This document shows positions 1 to 6,175 of a stretch of 41,149 nucleotides of DNA, in pieces. The translations under genes and the position numbers were made by a program. Positions within the stretch are counted from its first letter, which is position 1; each line of letters opens with the position of its first letter. The DNA comes from a virus: the IMG/VR virus record IMGVR_UViG_3300042392_000746, positions 1-41,149 of that record; one strand, 5' to 3'. The notes under the pieces are model-generated. The model was not told where the DNA came from and made no database searches. It saw only the letters and a list, made by a program, of their open reading frames with translations.

Positions 1-204
1 AAGTGCTTGCTCTGTCAACATTATTGCCCACTCAATATTTGGTGAGTTTTCGGCAATAAGCTTTGCATGTAGTTTAGCTAGCCCCTGCCATTGGGGTTTT
101 GTGTAAAGCAGTTTTTCCTCAATGGCATTAGCAATTAGTCGGCGCTCTTGCGTCTTATCTTTGCTGCGCTGCTGAAAGCAGTCGTGGATTTCTTCGTCTG
201 TCAT
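1..204 (-). CDS. Small phage protein, 3' end cut by the window edge
   Basis: This is the truncated copy of the 74-residue gene complete at 38539-38763; only the last 21 bases, including the stop, are missing here. The start codon (204-202) overlaps the stop of the upstream gene as ATGA. The visible part has a short motif LYTKPQWQGL near residue 33 that also occurs in the next gene downstream on the circle (38307-38546). Function unknown. Confidence 0.8.
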   Translation of the reverse strand, partial: MTDEEIHDCFQQRSKDKTQERRLIANAIEEKLLYTKPQWQGLAKLHAKLIAENSPNIEWAIMLTEQAL

Positions 205-374
205 TCGTTCTTCTCCTTTTCTTTTGGTCCGTTAAACATAGCCACGCCAAGCTGATCAAGCATTACTGCCTTCAAGTTCTCCCGATCTTTTTCTGGAAGT
301 TTATTGACAACTTCTTCCATGATTTTCCAAATGCTTGCAGCAACTTCTTTTGCCGGGATGATGGTGTTCATCAT
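201..374 (-). CDS. 57-aa hypothetical protein
   Basis: A 58-codon frame starts with two consecutive ATG codons (374 or 371) and ends with a TGA that overlaps the next start by 4 nt. The protein is helical and charged, with a motif KIMEEVVNKLPEKDRENLK in the middle and a lysine/glutamate-rich tail. It is shorter than usual gene-calling cut-offs, but the unbroken chain of 1-4 nt overlaps with both neighbours supports it as a real member of the leftward operon. Function unknown. Confidence 0.7.
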   Translation of the reverse strand: MMNTIIPAKEVAASIWKIMEEVVNKLPEKDRENLKAVMLDQLGVAMFNGPKEKEKNE

Positions 375-520
375 TGCGCTCTCCGGTGAACATATACCGA
401 TACTCCCGTATCGGGGTCTGTGTAATCTAATGCGGGTTCACACCAGCAGGTCTCACTATCAATGTGCTCAGGTTCGGGCAGGTCTTCCTCCCCTTCAGTT
501 TTCCCCCAGTCGCATGACAT
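371..520 (-). CDS. 49-aa acidic small phage protein
   Basis: The ATG at 520-518 overlaps the TAA of the upstream gene by one base (TAATG), and its TGA overlaps the next start. The product is acidic in its first half and carries CWCEPALDYTDPDTG followed by VYVHRR near the C-terminus. Small proteins ending in DPDTG..V.VHRR are, from memory, common in podovirus accessory operons, but no function is known to me. Translational coupling with both neighbours is the main support. Confidence 0.7.
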   Translation of the reverse strand: MSCDWGKTEGEEDLPEPEHIDSETCWCEPALDYTDPDTGVSVYVHRRAQ

Positions 521-789
521 TACGGTTTCACCTTTCTATTCCTTGCCAGCGTAGCAACAACGTTTGTCTCTGACCTGCCCTGTTCATACCCGATAAGATA
601 CATCTCTACGAGTGACCAATCATATAACCGGGCAATGACAACGTCTTTGCCGTAGGGCGGCTTGTCCGCAACAATGTTGATGGTGTTATTGCCATCCCCA
701 CGCTCAAGACGGAACCCATTGTGTGCGGCCATGTCTTTGCAGTATTCAATGCGGGATTCGATTATCCAAGGGTTTGGGTTTACGCTCAT
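520..789 (-). CDS. 89-aa hypothetical protein
   Basis: This is an intact 89-residue frame coupled to its neighbours by ATGA at its start and TAATG at its end. The protein is mixed alpha/beta in appearance, with aromatic N-terminus (NPNPWIIESRIEYCKDMA) and a basic C-terminal tail (ARNRKVKP). I see no membrane segment or catalytic motif. It belongs to the leftward accessory/lysis operon; its function is unknown. Confidence 0.75.
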   Translation of the reverse strand: MSVNPNPWIIESRIEYCKDMAAHNGFRLERGDGNNTINIVADKPPYGKDVVIARLYDWSLVEMYLIGYEQGRSETNVVATLARNRKVKP

Positions 790-992
790 GGCTCAATCCC
801 AAAATGGTTCATTATCAAAGACTTAACGGTATCGCCGCAGTAACATTCTTCCGCCAACTCGGCGCACTCCATGATGATACGGTCGGCGAACTTCTCCACG
901 TTGATGTAGTCGGCGGTGCATTCCTCCCGCCCGCGACTGTCAACCGTAACGTCAAAGCAGCCGTCCATTAGTTTTCTAATTCTTTCGTTCAT
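786..992 (-). CDS. Small MNERI-type protein, tandem paralogue 1
   Basis: A 68-residue protein begins MNERIRKLM, has a central segment EKFADRIIMECAELAEE and ends NHFGIEP. The next upstream gene (989-1195) shares the MNERI start, the central helix (FTELVVLECARV) and the FHFGVEP end, so the two are tandem duplicates. The third gene (1192-1422) starts MTDERI and looks more distant. All are joined by ATGA overlaps. Such proteins are frequent in phage accessory operons; no function is known to me. Confidence 0.8.
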   Translation of the reverse strand: MNERIRKLMDGCFDVTVDSRGREECTADYINVEKFADRIIMECAELAEECYCGDTVKSLIMNHFGIEP

Positions 993-1195
993 GGCTCAAC
1001 TCCAAAATGAAACCTGATGGCCGTTACCCCAGACGCCCCTTGGGGGCCGCTCGCCTTCACCACTCGGGCGCACTCCAACACCACAAGCTCGGTAAATTCT
1101 TCCAACGATGCTTTCTGCACCGGGCCAATGCTGACCCAATCATTTAAACGCTCAAGCCCAGGGCGAGCAAGTATTTCTTTAATTCGTTCGTTCAT
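989..1195 (-). CDS. Small MNERI-type protein, tandem paralogue 2
   Basis: This 68-residue protein begins MNERIKEILARPG, has the helix EEFTELVVLECARVVKAS, and ends IRFHFGVEP, matching the layout of the adjacent 786-992 product with low identity elsewhere. It lacks the extra cysteine pair (CYCGD) seen in that neighbour. It overlaps both neighbours by 4 nt. Tandem duplication followed by divergence is inferred; the role is unknown. Confidence 0.8.
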   Translation of the reverse strand: MNERIKEILARPGLERLNDWVSIGPVQKASLEEFTELVVLECARVVKASGPQGASGVTAIRFHFGVEP

Positions 1196-1422
1196 AACTC
1201 AACCCTCTGATTAATGCCCAACATCTCTCGATGCAGGTTCTCCAGCATCACCCGGTAGGGTGACTGGGGCAGGCAGTCCGTTGCCAGCTTGCATCGTTCT
1301 GCAAATGCATCAGTGCGTACAGCTTCGCGTACAACGGCCCGCACCTTGGCAAGCATGTCGTCAGGGTGAACACTGGTCGGCCAATGCCACCCCATCAGTT
1401 CGGCAATGCGTTCATCGGTCAC
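1192..1422 (-). CDS. Small MTDERI-type protein, possible third paralogue
   Basis: This 76-residue protein starts MTDERIAELMGWHWP and ends LENLHREMLGINQRVEL. The opening resembles the MNERI proteins downstream, but the C-terminus lacks the FHFG.EP ending, so common descent is only suggested. It follows the holin gene directly with a 4-nt overlap. No membrane segment or known motif is visible. Confidence 0.75.
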   Translation of the reverse strand: MTDERIAELMGWHWPTSVHPDDMLAKVRAVVREAVRTDAFAERCKLATDCLPQSPYRVMLENLHREMLGINQRVEL

Positions 1423-1796
1423 GATGCAACTCCTTTCGTCTTCTCAAAAGTTCTGAGGCCACCGAGCCCGAGCATCCCCAACATCAACTGCCACAAGTTA
1501 TCGTCGATGCCAGGCAGCGCAGGCAGCGGGTGGTCAAGCACAATACCGGTCCACTGGACTAGCGGCCTGGCGATATATTGACACGCCAGCGCCGACGCGC
1601 AGACCCAGCCAATCGCTGGGCGCCAGCCGCTGGTAAACGCGCTGGGGCTAGACGCCTCGGCCTTGTTCACATCGAGTTGACCTTGCACGATGGCGACCTG
1701 AGCGGCAAGTTGCGCCGCCTCGGCGGCTGACTTGTCCGGCCAAATTCGGGTGATGACTGTTTGCGCCAGTTCGACGCCTGCGGTCAGTGGGTCCAT
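1419..1796 (-). CDS. Putative holin, 3-TM family
   Basis: The protein is 125 residues from the ATG at 1796, which has GGAG 8 nt upstream; longer in-frame starts lack such a site. An N-terminal amphipathic region with alanine-rich helix is followed by WRPAIGWVCASALACQYI and a second hydrophobic stretch NLWQLMLGMLGLGGLRTFEK. The order WRP.IGW plus GLRTFEK is typical of the holin of 3 TMs (PF11351 as I recall). It lies immediately downstream of the lysozyme, overlapping it by 13 nt, so it probably permeabilises the inner membrane to release that enzyme. The family assignment rests on motif memory only. Confidence 0.85.
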   Translation of the reverse strand: MDPLTAGVELAQTVITRIWPDKSAAEAAQLAAQVAIVQGQLDVNKAEASSPSAFTSGWRPAIGWVCASALACQYIARPLVQWTGIVLDHPLPALPGIDDNLWQLMLGMLGLGGLRTFEKTKGVAS

Positions 1797-2206
1797 TCGC
1801 CTGTCTCCATCTGTAGTGCCATGCGATGCGCTCGTGCTGGCGTCTGCCGTGCCCAAGTGCTCTCCACCATCTGCGCAGCAGCCTCAAAGTACTGGCCGTC
1901 CTCAACCGCCGATAGCATCCGCTTGAACTGAAGCAAACCCTTCATACCCATCTGGAACGCCATGCCGATCAGCACGGCCTGACGCGGCTCGGACAGTCTA
2001 GGCATCCACGGCAGCGCCAACAATACCTCGCGGGTCTTGGTCTTGATGTCGTTCTCAAGCAGGAAGTCGATCTCGTCTGGCGACAGCCCGCCGCCCTTGC
2101 GCGAGTCAATCAAGCGGCCCACGCCGATGGTCCAGTATCCAAGCGAGTCTTGGTAGGCGCAGGACTCGGCGCCCTCTTCCCGCAGCAGTTGGCTCTTCAA
2201 GTCCAC
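1784..2206 (-). CDS. Endolysin, T4-type lysozyme (GH24)
   Basis: The enzyme should cleave the MurNAc-GlcNAc bond of peptidoglycan. From the GTG at 2206 it is 140 residues and the catalytic triad falls at E11, D20 and T26, exactly the T4 lysozyme numbering, within REEGAESCAYQDSLGYWTIG. That start also has GGGAG 7 nt upstream; an ATG at 2221 has no ribosome site, so I prefer GTG. No signal peptide or transmembrane anchor is present, so it depends on the neighbouring holin. It overlaps the upstream membrane-protein gene by 10 nt and the holin gene by 13 nt. Confidence 0.92.
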   Translation of the reverse strand: MDLKSQLLREEGAESCAYQDSLGYWTIGVGRLIDSRKGGGLSPDEIDFLLENDIKTKTREVLLALPWMPRLSEPRQAVLIGMAFQMGMKGLLQFKRMLSAVEDGQYFEAAAQMVESTWARQTPARAHRMALQMETGEWTH

Positions 2207-2385
2207 AATGTTGCTCCCCATGCAAGGACTAAAACCCAGAGAACAAAAACCACGGCGCGGTTGACCCCGCTCCACCGGTTTCGGTAGTGGGTGATGGCGT
2301 AACCGTCGCCGCCGAAGGCTTCGTCAAGCGACCGTGCAAACCGCTTAGTTGTTCCGTTGTGCTGAACCTGTGTTCGTTGTAACAT
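2197..2385 (-). CDS. Small C-terminal membrane protein before the lysozyme
   Basis: The ATG at 2385 has GGAG 9 nt upstream and gives 62 residues; an in-frame TTG at 2400 is less likely. The first 45 residues are polar and basic and include KRFARSLDEAFGGDGY, then a single hydrophobic segment VVFVLWVLVLAWGATLW reaches the C-terminus. Position directly before the endolysin suggests a lysis accessory role such as antiholin or pinholin, but this is inference. It overlaps the zinc-binding frame 2229-2468 over 157 nt in another frame. Confidence 0.7.
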   Translation of the reverse strand: MLQRTQVQHNGTTKRFARSLDEAFGGDGYAITHYRNRWSGVNRAVVFVLWVLVLAWGATLWT

Positions 2386-2468
2386 TTGTATCGTCTCCAA
2401 GTTAGGTTATCGGGGCGTTGCCGAGTCTCAAGCACGCCGGCTGGCGCGTTACAGCGGGGGCACTGCAT
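2229..2468 (-). CDS. Small zinc-ribbon-like protein (Ogr/NrdR-like start)
   Basis: From the ATG at 2468 the frame gives 79 residues. The N-terminal 40 carry CPRCNA...LETRQR...TWRRYKCYNEHRFSTTEQ, a pattern like NrdR or Ogr zinc ribbons (C-x2-C, then C and H), common in small phage regulators. The last 38 or so residues lie opposite another coding frame of the same strand (2197-2385) and are low-complexity, so they may be only an out-of-frame extension. It overlaps the end of the 43-aa gene upstream by 20 nt. Function as a nucleic-acid-binding protein is inferred. Confidence 0.6.
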   Translation of the reverse strand: MQCPRCNAPAGVLETRQRPDNLTWRRYKCYNEHRFSTTEQLSGLHGRLTKPSAATVTPSPTTETGGAGSTAPWFLFSGF

Positions 2469-2580
2469 ACAACGGCACCGCATCGCATCCAAGGTCTACC
2501 CAGTACTGCATCTCTTCGCGGCGCCGAGTGAGCAAGATGCAAACATTGCTCTCAAGGATCATCCAACCGATGTGCGTCAT
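2449..2580 (-). CDS. 43-aa hypothetical protein
   Basis: The ATG at 2580 overlaps the TGA of the upstream 34-aa gene as ATGA; the frame ends in TAA at 2449. The product has MTHIGWMILES at the start and a C-terminal DLGCDAVPLYAVPPL; endings with AVPLY are common in small podovirus proteins. It is shorter than most gene callers report. No function is known. Its coding region lies wholly inside the redundant segment, so a complete second copy exists at 41008-41139. Confidence 0.65.
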   Translation of the reverse strand: MTHIGWMILESNVCILLTRRREEMQYWVDLGCDAVPLYAVPPL

Positions 2581-2681
2581 GCCAACCACGCAATCAGCGC
2601 CACTAGGGCGACGATCCAGACGGCCGCAAACAGGCTCTGGCGGGCCGCAGCCTTACAGAAGTACTCTTCTCTGTCTTTCAT
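2577..2681 (-). CDS. 34-aa single-pass membrane peptide
   Basis: An AGGAG 6 nt upstream of the ATG at 2681 supports this very short gene. The product has a charged N-terminus (MKDREEYFCK) and one hydrophobic segment AAVWIVALVALIAWL that ends the protein. It is coupled to both neighbours by 4-nt overlaps. It may be an auxiliary lysis or membrane-modulating peptide; nothing in the sequence fixes the role. Confidence 0.65.
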   Translation of the reverse strand: MKDREEYFCKAAARQSLFAAVWIVALVALIAWLA

Positions 2682-2875
2682 GTCTTGCTCCTCTCTGGCC
2701 AACTGTCTGGCCTTGGATACCACTTGACGTCATCGGTTGATTCCCTGGCGCTGTACCGCGCTATCCAGTACTCGTTGTCGCTGTCTAGGCAAGTCCAGGA
2801 CCAGTACTTGCCGTTCCACCAGCGCACCTTGTGCTCGCCGGTCGGCCACCATCCGATGCTTGGCGGCTTCCTCAT
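2678..2875 (-). CDS. 65-aa tryptophan-rich hypothetical protein
   Basis: The 65-residue product is unusually rich in tryptophan and tyrosine (WWPTGEHKVRWWNGKYWSW near the start, EYWIARYSA later). Such W-rich small proteins occur in phage accessory operons, but I know no activity. It is joined to both neighbours by ATGA overlaps and ends in a basic tail. Confidence 0.75.
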   Translation of the reverse strand: MRKPPSIGWWPTGEHKVRWWNGKYWSWTCLDSDNEYWIARYSARESTDDVKWYPRPDSWPERSKT

Positions 2876-3063
2876 GCCGCCATCGCCCCGCGCAGGATCA
2901 GGATGCGCTCGCGCTCAAGGCGCAAGACGCAGTACCGCTGGTGCAGGCGCAGCAGGATGGTGATGCGGTTGGCCCCGGCCTGCTCCTCTTGCAGCAACTT
3001 CAGCACTTCCTCTTCAGACAGTTTCGTCAGCACCTCGTGCATGCTTCTCCAAGTCAGCTTCAT
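2872..3063 (-). CDS. 63-aa helical hypothetical protein
   Basis: The product is strongly helical, with an acidic first half (EVLTKLSEEEVLKLLQEEQ) and a basic second half (RLHQRYCVLRLERERILILR), suggesting a coiled-coil or DNA-adjacent small protein. It follows the helicase gene with a 4-nt ATGA overlap, so it is translated with it. No catalytic motif is visible. Confidence 0.75.
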   Translation of the reverse strand: MKLTWRSMHEVLTKLSEEEVLKLLQEEQAGANRITILLRLHQRYCVLRLERERILILRGAMAA

Positions 3064-4322
3064 TTCAACTCCTCTATGGCTATGTCAGAAATCGTTCGCT
3101 TGTCGCGCAGCGCGCGCCAAATCTTCTCATCGACCGTCTTGTCGGTGATCATCAGGTAGACCCAAACCGGATGCGCCTGACCGCTGCGGTGCAGCCGGCC
3201 TATGGTCTGCTCGTACAACTCCAGCGACCAGGGCAGCGACAGGAACACCACCTTGCAGCCGCCGTACTGTAGGTTCAGCCCGTGGCCTGCGCTCTTGGGG
3301 TGAACCAGTAGTAGTTCGACCAGACCCGCGTTCCACCGCTCGATGACGTTGTCGTCGTCCAGCGTCTGCGCGTGCGGGTAGCGCCGCTTCAGTTCAGCCA
3401 GTTCAGCCTTGAAGTTGTACGCGATCAACGTGTTGGCGCGTTGATTCTCGGCCAGCAGATCGTCCAGCGCGTCAAACTTGTGGGGTGACATCCACTGCGG
3501 CGCGCCGTCGGCGTAGACGAACCCTGAGGCCATCTGCTGGAGCTTGCCCGTCACCACGCCAGCGTTGACCGCAATGGCGCGGGCGTCGGGGAACTCCAGC
3601 ACCATGTCCTTCTTCATCTGCTTGTACTTGGCCAAGTCCATCGAGCAGCGCACCTCGACCACGTTCAGGTCTGGCAGCGTGTAGGACTCCAACAGGAACG
3701 TGGACGGCTTGATGCGCTCCATCACCTGCGCCAACGCTCCAGCGCGTGGCTCCCACTGGTTGAACTCCTTGTTGACCAGCATGAAGTACTGCTGCTGGAA
3801 GGCGCCTTTGGTGCGGCCCAGCAACGCCGTGTCGATGATCTTGCATTGGCCAAAGACATCTTCCAGACCGTTGCTGGTGAAGCTGCCGGTCAGACCCCAA
3901 CGGATGTTGACCTCGCGCAGGAATTTCTCCAGCAGCTTAAACCGCTGGCCGCTTGGGTTCTTCAGCCTGGTCAACTCATCGAACACCACCGCGTCGAACC
4001 CGCCCGTGGGCAGGTTCTCGTAGTTGGTCACCACCACCTGCACGTCGGCCCGCAGCGCAGCGCCGCGCTGCTTGGCCGTGCCCACGGCGATGGCCATCGT
4101 GATCTCAGGCGCCCACTTCGCCTTCTCTTCTAGCCAGACATGTTCAGCCACGCGCTTGGGCGCCAGCACAAGGAACCGACTGGCGTGGCCATCGCGCAGC
4201 ATCTCGCGCATGGCGGTTAGCGTGATAGCTGTCTTGCCCGCGCCGACCGGCGCGAGGATCATCGCCCGGTCATGCTCGTACAGGAAGTCAGCCGCAATGG
4301 ATTGATACGAACGTAGCAACAT
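3060..4322 (-). CDS. SNF2-like superfamily 2 DNA helicase/ATPase
   Basis: The 420-residue protein has the SF2 motifs in order: Walker A LAPVGAGKT (about residues 23-31), VLAPKRV, DEAH-like FDELTRLKN (114-121), GLTGSF (143-148), GHGLNLQ near 350, and QTIGRLHRSGQ near 384, the arginine-finger motif of SNF2 helicases. It should use ATP to move on or remodel dsDNA and is common in podoviruses next to VRR-NUC genes. The ATG at 4322 starts the family-like MLLRSYQ; a slightly longer frame begins at 4343. It overlaps the nuclease gene upstream by 35 nt, suggesting co-production. Confidence 0.93.
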   Translation of the reverse strand: MLLRSYQSIAADFLYEHDRAMILAPVGAGKTAITLTAMREMLRDGHASRFLVLAPKRVAEHVWLEEKAKWAPEITMAIAVGTAKQRGAALRADVQVVVTNYENLPTGGFDAVVFDELTRLKNPSGQRFKLLEKFLREVNIRWGLTGSFTSNGLEDVFGQCKIIDTALLGRTKGAFQQQYFMLVNKEFNQWEPRAGALAQVMERIKPSTFLLESYTLPDLNVVEVRCSMDLAKYKQMKKDMVLEFPDARAIAVNAGVVTGKLQQMASGFVYADGAPQWMSPHKFDALDDLLAENQRANTLIAYNFKAELAELKRRYPHAQTLDDDNVIERWNAGLVELLLVHPKSAGHGLNLQYGGCKVVFLSLPWSLELYEQTIGRLHRSGQAHPVWVYLMITDKTVDEKIWRALRDKRTISDIAIEELK

Positions 4323-4566
4323 CTTCTTTATTCCACAACACAATATAGTTTTGACCTAACGCGGCCATGTCGGACGAAAAGACCTGCTGCAACGCCGACA
4401 GGCGCCCGCCCTTGACCTTAAGCTCAACAAACCAGACGCGCCCGCCAGGTAGCACGACCAAGCGGTCGGCCACGCCTGCGCGGCCTGGCGAGACGAACTT
4501 GTACGCCTTGCCGCCGGCCTTCTCGACCAACTTGACCAGGTGGCGTTCAACGTCAGCTTCCTTCAA
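4288..4566 (-). CDS. VRR-NUC domain nuclease
   Basis: The 92-residue product begins at a TTG (4566), giving KEADVERHLVKLVEKAGG, the usual start of stand-alone phage VRR-NUC proteins. The PD-(D/E)xK core is visible as GRAGVADRLVVLPGGR, then FVELKVKGG (the ExK pair) and a following glutamine helix (LSALQQ). These enzymes cut branched or structured DNA and often sit beside an SNF2-like helicase, as here. No ATG start is available downstream of the preceding stop, and longer in-frame starts run back into the upstream gene, so the TTG is an inference. Confidence 0.88.
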   Translation of the reverse strand: MKEADVERHLVKLVEKAGGKAYKFVSPGRAGVADRLVVLPGGRVWFVELKVKGGRLSALQQVFSSDMAALGQNYIVLWNKEDVATFVSIHCG

Positions 4567-4852
4567 CTTCGGGCTCTGACGGGTTGAGACGCGCAACGCG
4601 GTCGGGCAGCGGGTGGTACAGCAAGATGTGGTCTCCAGAACCATAGGCCGCAAGAGTCCAATGGCTGTTCAACGCAAAGTACTGCTGGATGTAGTCCTCG
4701 GTCGAGCCAAAAATTTTTGGAAAACTGCGCTTGTGGGCTTTGATCTTGGTTGGCTTGAGCGGCTTGAGGCCGGCAAAGAGATCGCGCATTGACTGCGCGT
4801 GGGCCTCTGTTACAGTGGCTGTCCCTCGCGGGGCGGTCTTGAAAGTGATCAT
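4553..4852 (-). CDS. 99-aa hypothetical protein, first gene of the leftward operon
   Basis: The ATG at 4852 has AAGGAG 6 nt upstream. The protein has basic segments (LKPLKPTKIKAHKR) and a later stretch EDYIQQYFALNSHW, but no motif I recognise. It is the gene nearest the divergent promoter region and overlaps the VRR-NUC gene by 14 nt. Being first in the operon it may be an early protein; function unknown. Confidence 0.75.
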   Translation of the reverse strand: MITFKTAPRGTATVTEAHAQSMRDLFAGLKPLKPTKIKAHKRSFPKIFGSTEDYIQQYFALNSHWTLAAYGSGDHILLYHPLPDRVARLNPSEPEVEGS

Positions 4853-4873
4853 GTCTGCTCCTTGTGAGGCACA

Positions 4874-4886
4874 ACTGTAACACAGT
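4874..4886. promoter_or_regulatory. Operator-like inverted repeat ACTGT-AAC-ACAGT
   Basis: A 5-3-5 inverted repeat covers the -10 of the leftward promoter. TACAGT also occurs at 4811-4816, 4920-4925 and 4948-4953, so the same half-site may be bound at several places around the divergent promoters. No obvious repressor gene lies nearby, so a regulator, host or phage, is only inferred. Confidence 0.4.
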
Positions 4887-4903
4887 AAAAAAGTTCTTGA
4901 CAA
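4874..4903 (-). promoter_or_regulatory. Leftward sigma70-like promoter
   Basis: On the minus strand TTGTCA (complement of 4898-4903) is followed after 18 bp by TACAGT (complement of 4874-4879). It precedes the 99-aa gene whose start is 22 bp downstream. Its -35 element overlaps that of the rightward promoter on the other strand. Assignment is by consensus match only. Confidence 0.5.
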
Positions 4904-4925
4904 GTCTTTTTTCGTCCGCTACAGT
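4897..4925 (+). promoter_or_regulatory. Rightward sigma70-like promoter for replication genes
   Basis: A perfect TTGACA (4897-4902), a 17-bp spacer and TACAGT (4920-4925, four of six matches) lie 32 bp before the first rightward gene. The spacing and the position at the head of the replication block make this the best promoter in the window. Confidence 0.65.
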
Positions 4926-4956
4926 TCAGGTTCCATCAACCAAGGAGTACAGTAAA

Positions 4957-5130
4957 GTGAAGATCACCCTAGACGACGCAGACATCAAAGACATCTTGAC
5001 CTCGCACATCAAGAGGCGCTACGGCTCTCAATTCGAACTGGAGGAGTTGAGGGGTTACAGCTACACCACGACAGCGGTGTTTGCCGAGGTTCAGGAAGAA
5101 GAAGAGGCGCAAGATGACGACGCACTCTAA
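4957..5130 (+). CDS. 57-aa acidic protein opening the replication operon
   Basis: The GTG at 4957 has AAGGAG 9 nt upstream; the in-frame ATG at 4864 lies upstream of the promoter and is unlikely. The product starts KITLDDADIKDILTSHI and ends with an acidic tail EEEEAQDDDAL. The N-terminal half could form a small helical fold. It overlaps the DUF2800 nuclease by 17 nt. Function unknown; position suggests an early protein. Confidence 0.75.
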   Translation: MKITLDDADIKDILTSHIKRRYGSQFELEELRGYSYTTTAVFAEVQEEEEAQDDDAL

Positions 5131-6175
5131 GATCGTCGGCGGCTCGACCGCCAGCCGGGTCATCAACTGCCCCGGCTCCGTCGCCCTGACGGCCAAGATG
5201 CCGCCCCAGGCTGAGAGCAAGTACGCCGCCGAGGGTACGCTGCTGCACGATGTCATCGCGGCCATCATCGATGGTAAGAAACCGCAAAGCATCACCGAGG
5301 AACTGCACGACACCAAGATCATGCCGGCACTGGCGCTGCTGGATCAGGTCGATCCAGACAAGACGATGGAGTTGATGGTCGAGGTGCGCGTCGACTTCGG
5401 CGACTTCATCCCCGGCGTCTTCGGGTCGGTCGATGTGCTGGGCAAGATCGGCAACCGCGCCGTCATCCTCGACTGGAAGTTCGGCGATGGCGTTATCGTT
5501 GAAGCCCAAGAAAACATGCAGTTGATGTTCTACGCCGCTGCTGCGCGCCGGTCCCAGCCTTGGGCCTTTGAGGGTGTGACCGAGGTCGAGTTGGTCATCA
5601 TCCAGCCGCCGATGATCAAGCGCTGGGTCACCACTCGCGCCCGGATCAGTCGGTTCGAAGACCAACTGTTCGACGCGGTGCAGCAGGCCGTCAAGCCCGA
5701 CGCGGCGCTCAAGAGCGGCGAGCACTGCCGCTGGTGTACCGCCAAGCCAGTCTGTCCCATCCTGACCGGCGCAGTCGACCGCGCCGTCAAGGTGCAGTTC
5801 GACGCGCTGGACAAGCAGCAGATCAGCATCTACTTGCAGCAGGCCGACCTGCTCGACAGTTGGATCGCCGGCCTGCGCGAGTTGGCGCAGCGCGCACTAG
5901 ACAATGGCCAGGTCATCCCTGGTTTCAAATTGGTCGCGAAACGCGGCACAAGAAAATGGCTGGACGAAGACAAGGCGCGGGTTGCCTTGATCGAGGCCGG
6001 CCTGAAAGACCCCGACGTCACCACATTGGTCTCGCCAGCAGTGGCCGAAAAGAAGCTCAAAAAGCTCCCAGACGGTCTCACTGTCAGCGTGTCGTCGGGT
6101 AACACAATGGCACCGGATACCGACCCCCGGCCTGCCATTCTCCAATTGGGTCAACTACTCCAGAAGGTAATATGA
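5114..6175 (+). CDS. DUF2800 family PD-(D/E)XK exonuclease (Cas4/AddB-like)
   Basis: The 353-residue protein begins MTTHSKIVGGSTASRV, as expected for DUF2800 phage proteins, from the ATG at 5114. The nuclease core is seen as GSVDVLGKIGNRAVILDWKFG followed by the QENMQLMFYA helix (QxxxY-type motif). A cysteine near the start (NCPGS) and three late cysteines in CRWCTAKPVCP match the four-cysteine iron-sulfur arrangement of AddB/Cas4 nucleases. Its probable role is DNA end processing in recombination or host DNA degradation. It is coupled to the next gene by a 4-nt overlap. Confidence 0.88.
   Translation: MTTHSKIVGGSTASRVINCPGSVALTAKMPPQAESKYAAEGTLLHDVIAAIIDGKKPQSITEELHDTKIMPALALLDQVDPDKTMELMVEVRVDFGDFIPGVFGSVDVLGKIGNRAVILDWKFGDGVIVEAQENMQLMFYAAAARRSQPWAFEGVTEVELVIIQPPMIKRWVTTRARISRFEDQLFDAVQQAVKPDAALKSGEHCRWCTAKPVCPILTGAVDRAVKVQFDALDKQQISIYLQQADLLDSWIAGLRELAQRALDNGQVIPGFKLVAKRGTRKWLDEDKARVALIEAGLKDPDVTTLVSPAVAEKKLKKLPDGLTVSVSSGNTMAPDTDPRPAILQLGQLLQKVI

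Larger units (their letters stand above)
1..2590. repeat. Left copy of the 2,590-bp terminal redundancy
   Basis: This stretch recurs in the same orientation at 38560-41149 with an offset of 38,559. Every protein decoded in one copy is identical in the other and the lines I compared base by base agree. The left edge falls inside a small gene and the right edge about 10 bases upstream of another start codon, so neither edge is a gene boundary. It is either the terminal redundancy of a headful-packaged, circularly permuted genome or the overlap of a circular assembly. One genome unit is therefore 38,559 bp. Confidence 0.97.

Noticed and set aside
5009-5725. Long minus-strand open frame opposite the DUF2800 nuclease
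   Set aside because: It is the antisense shadow of a clearly conserved gene in GC-rich DNA, without ribosome site.
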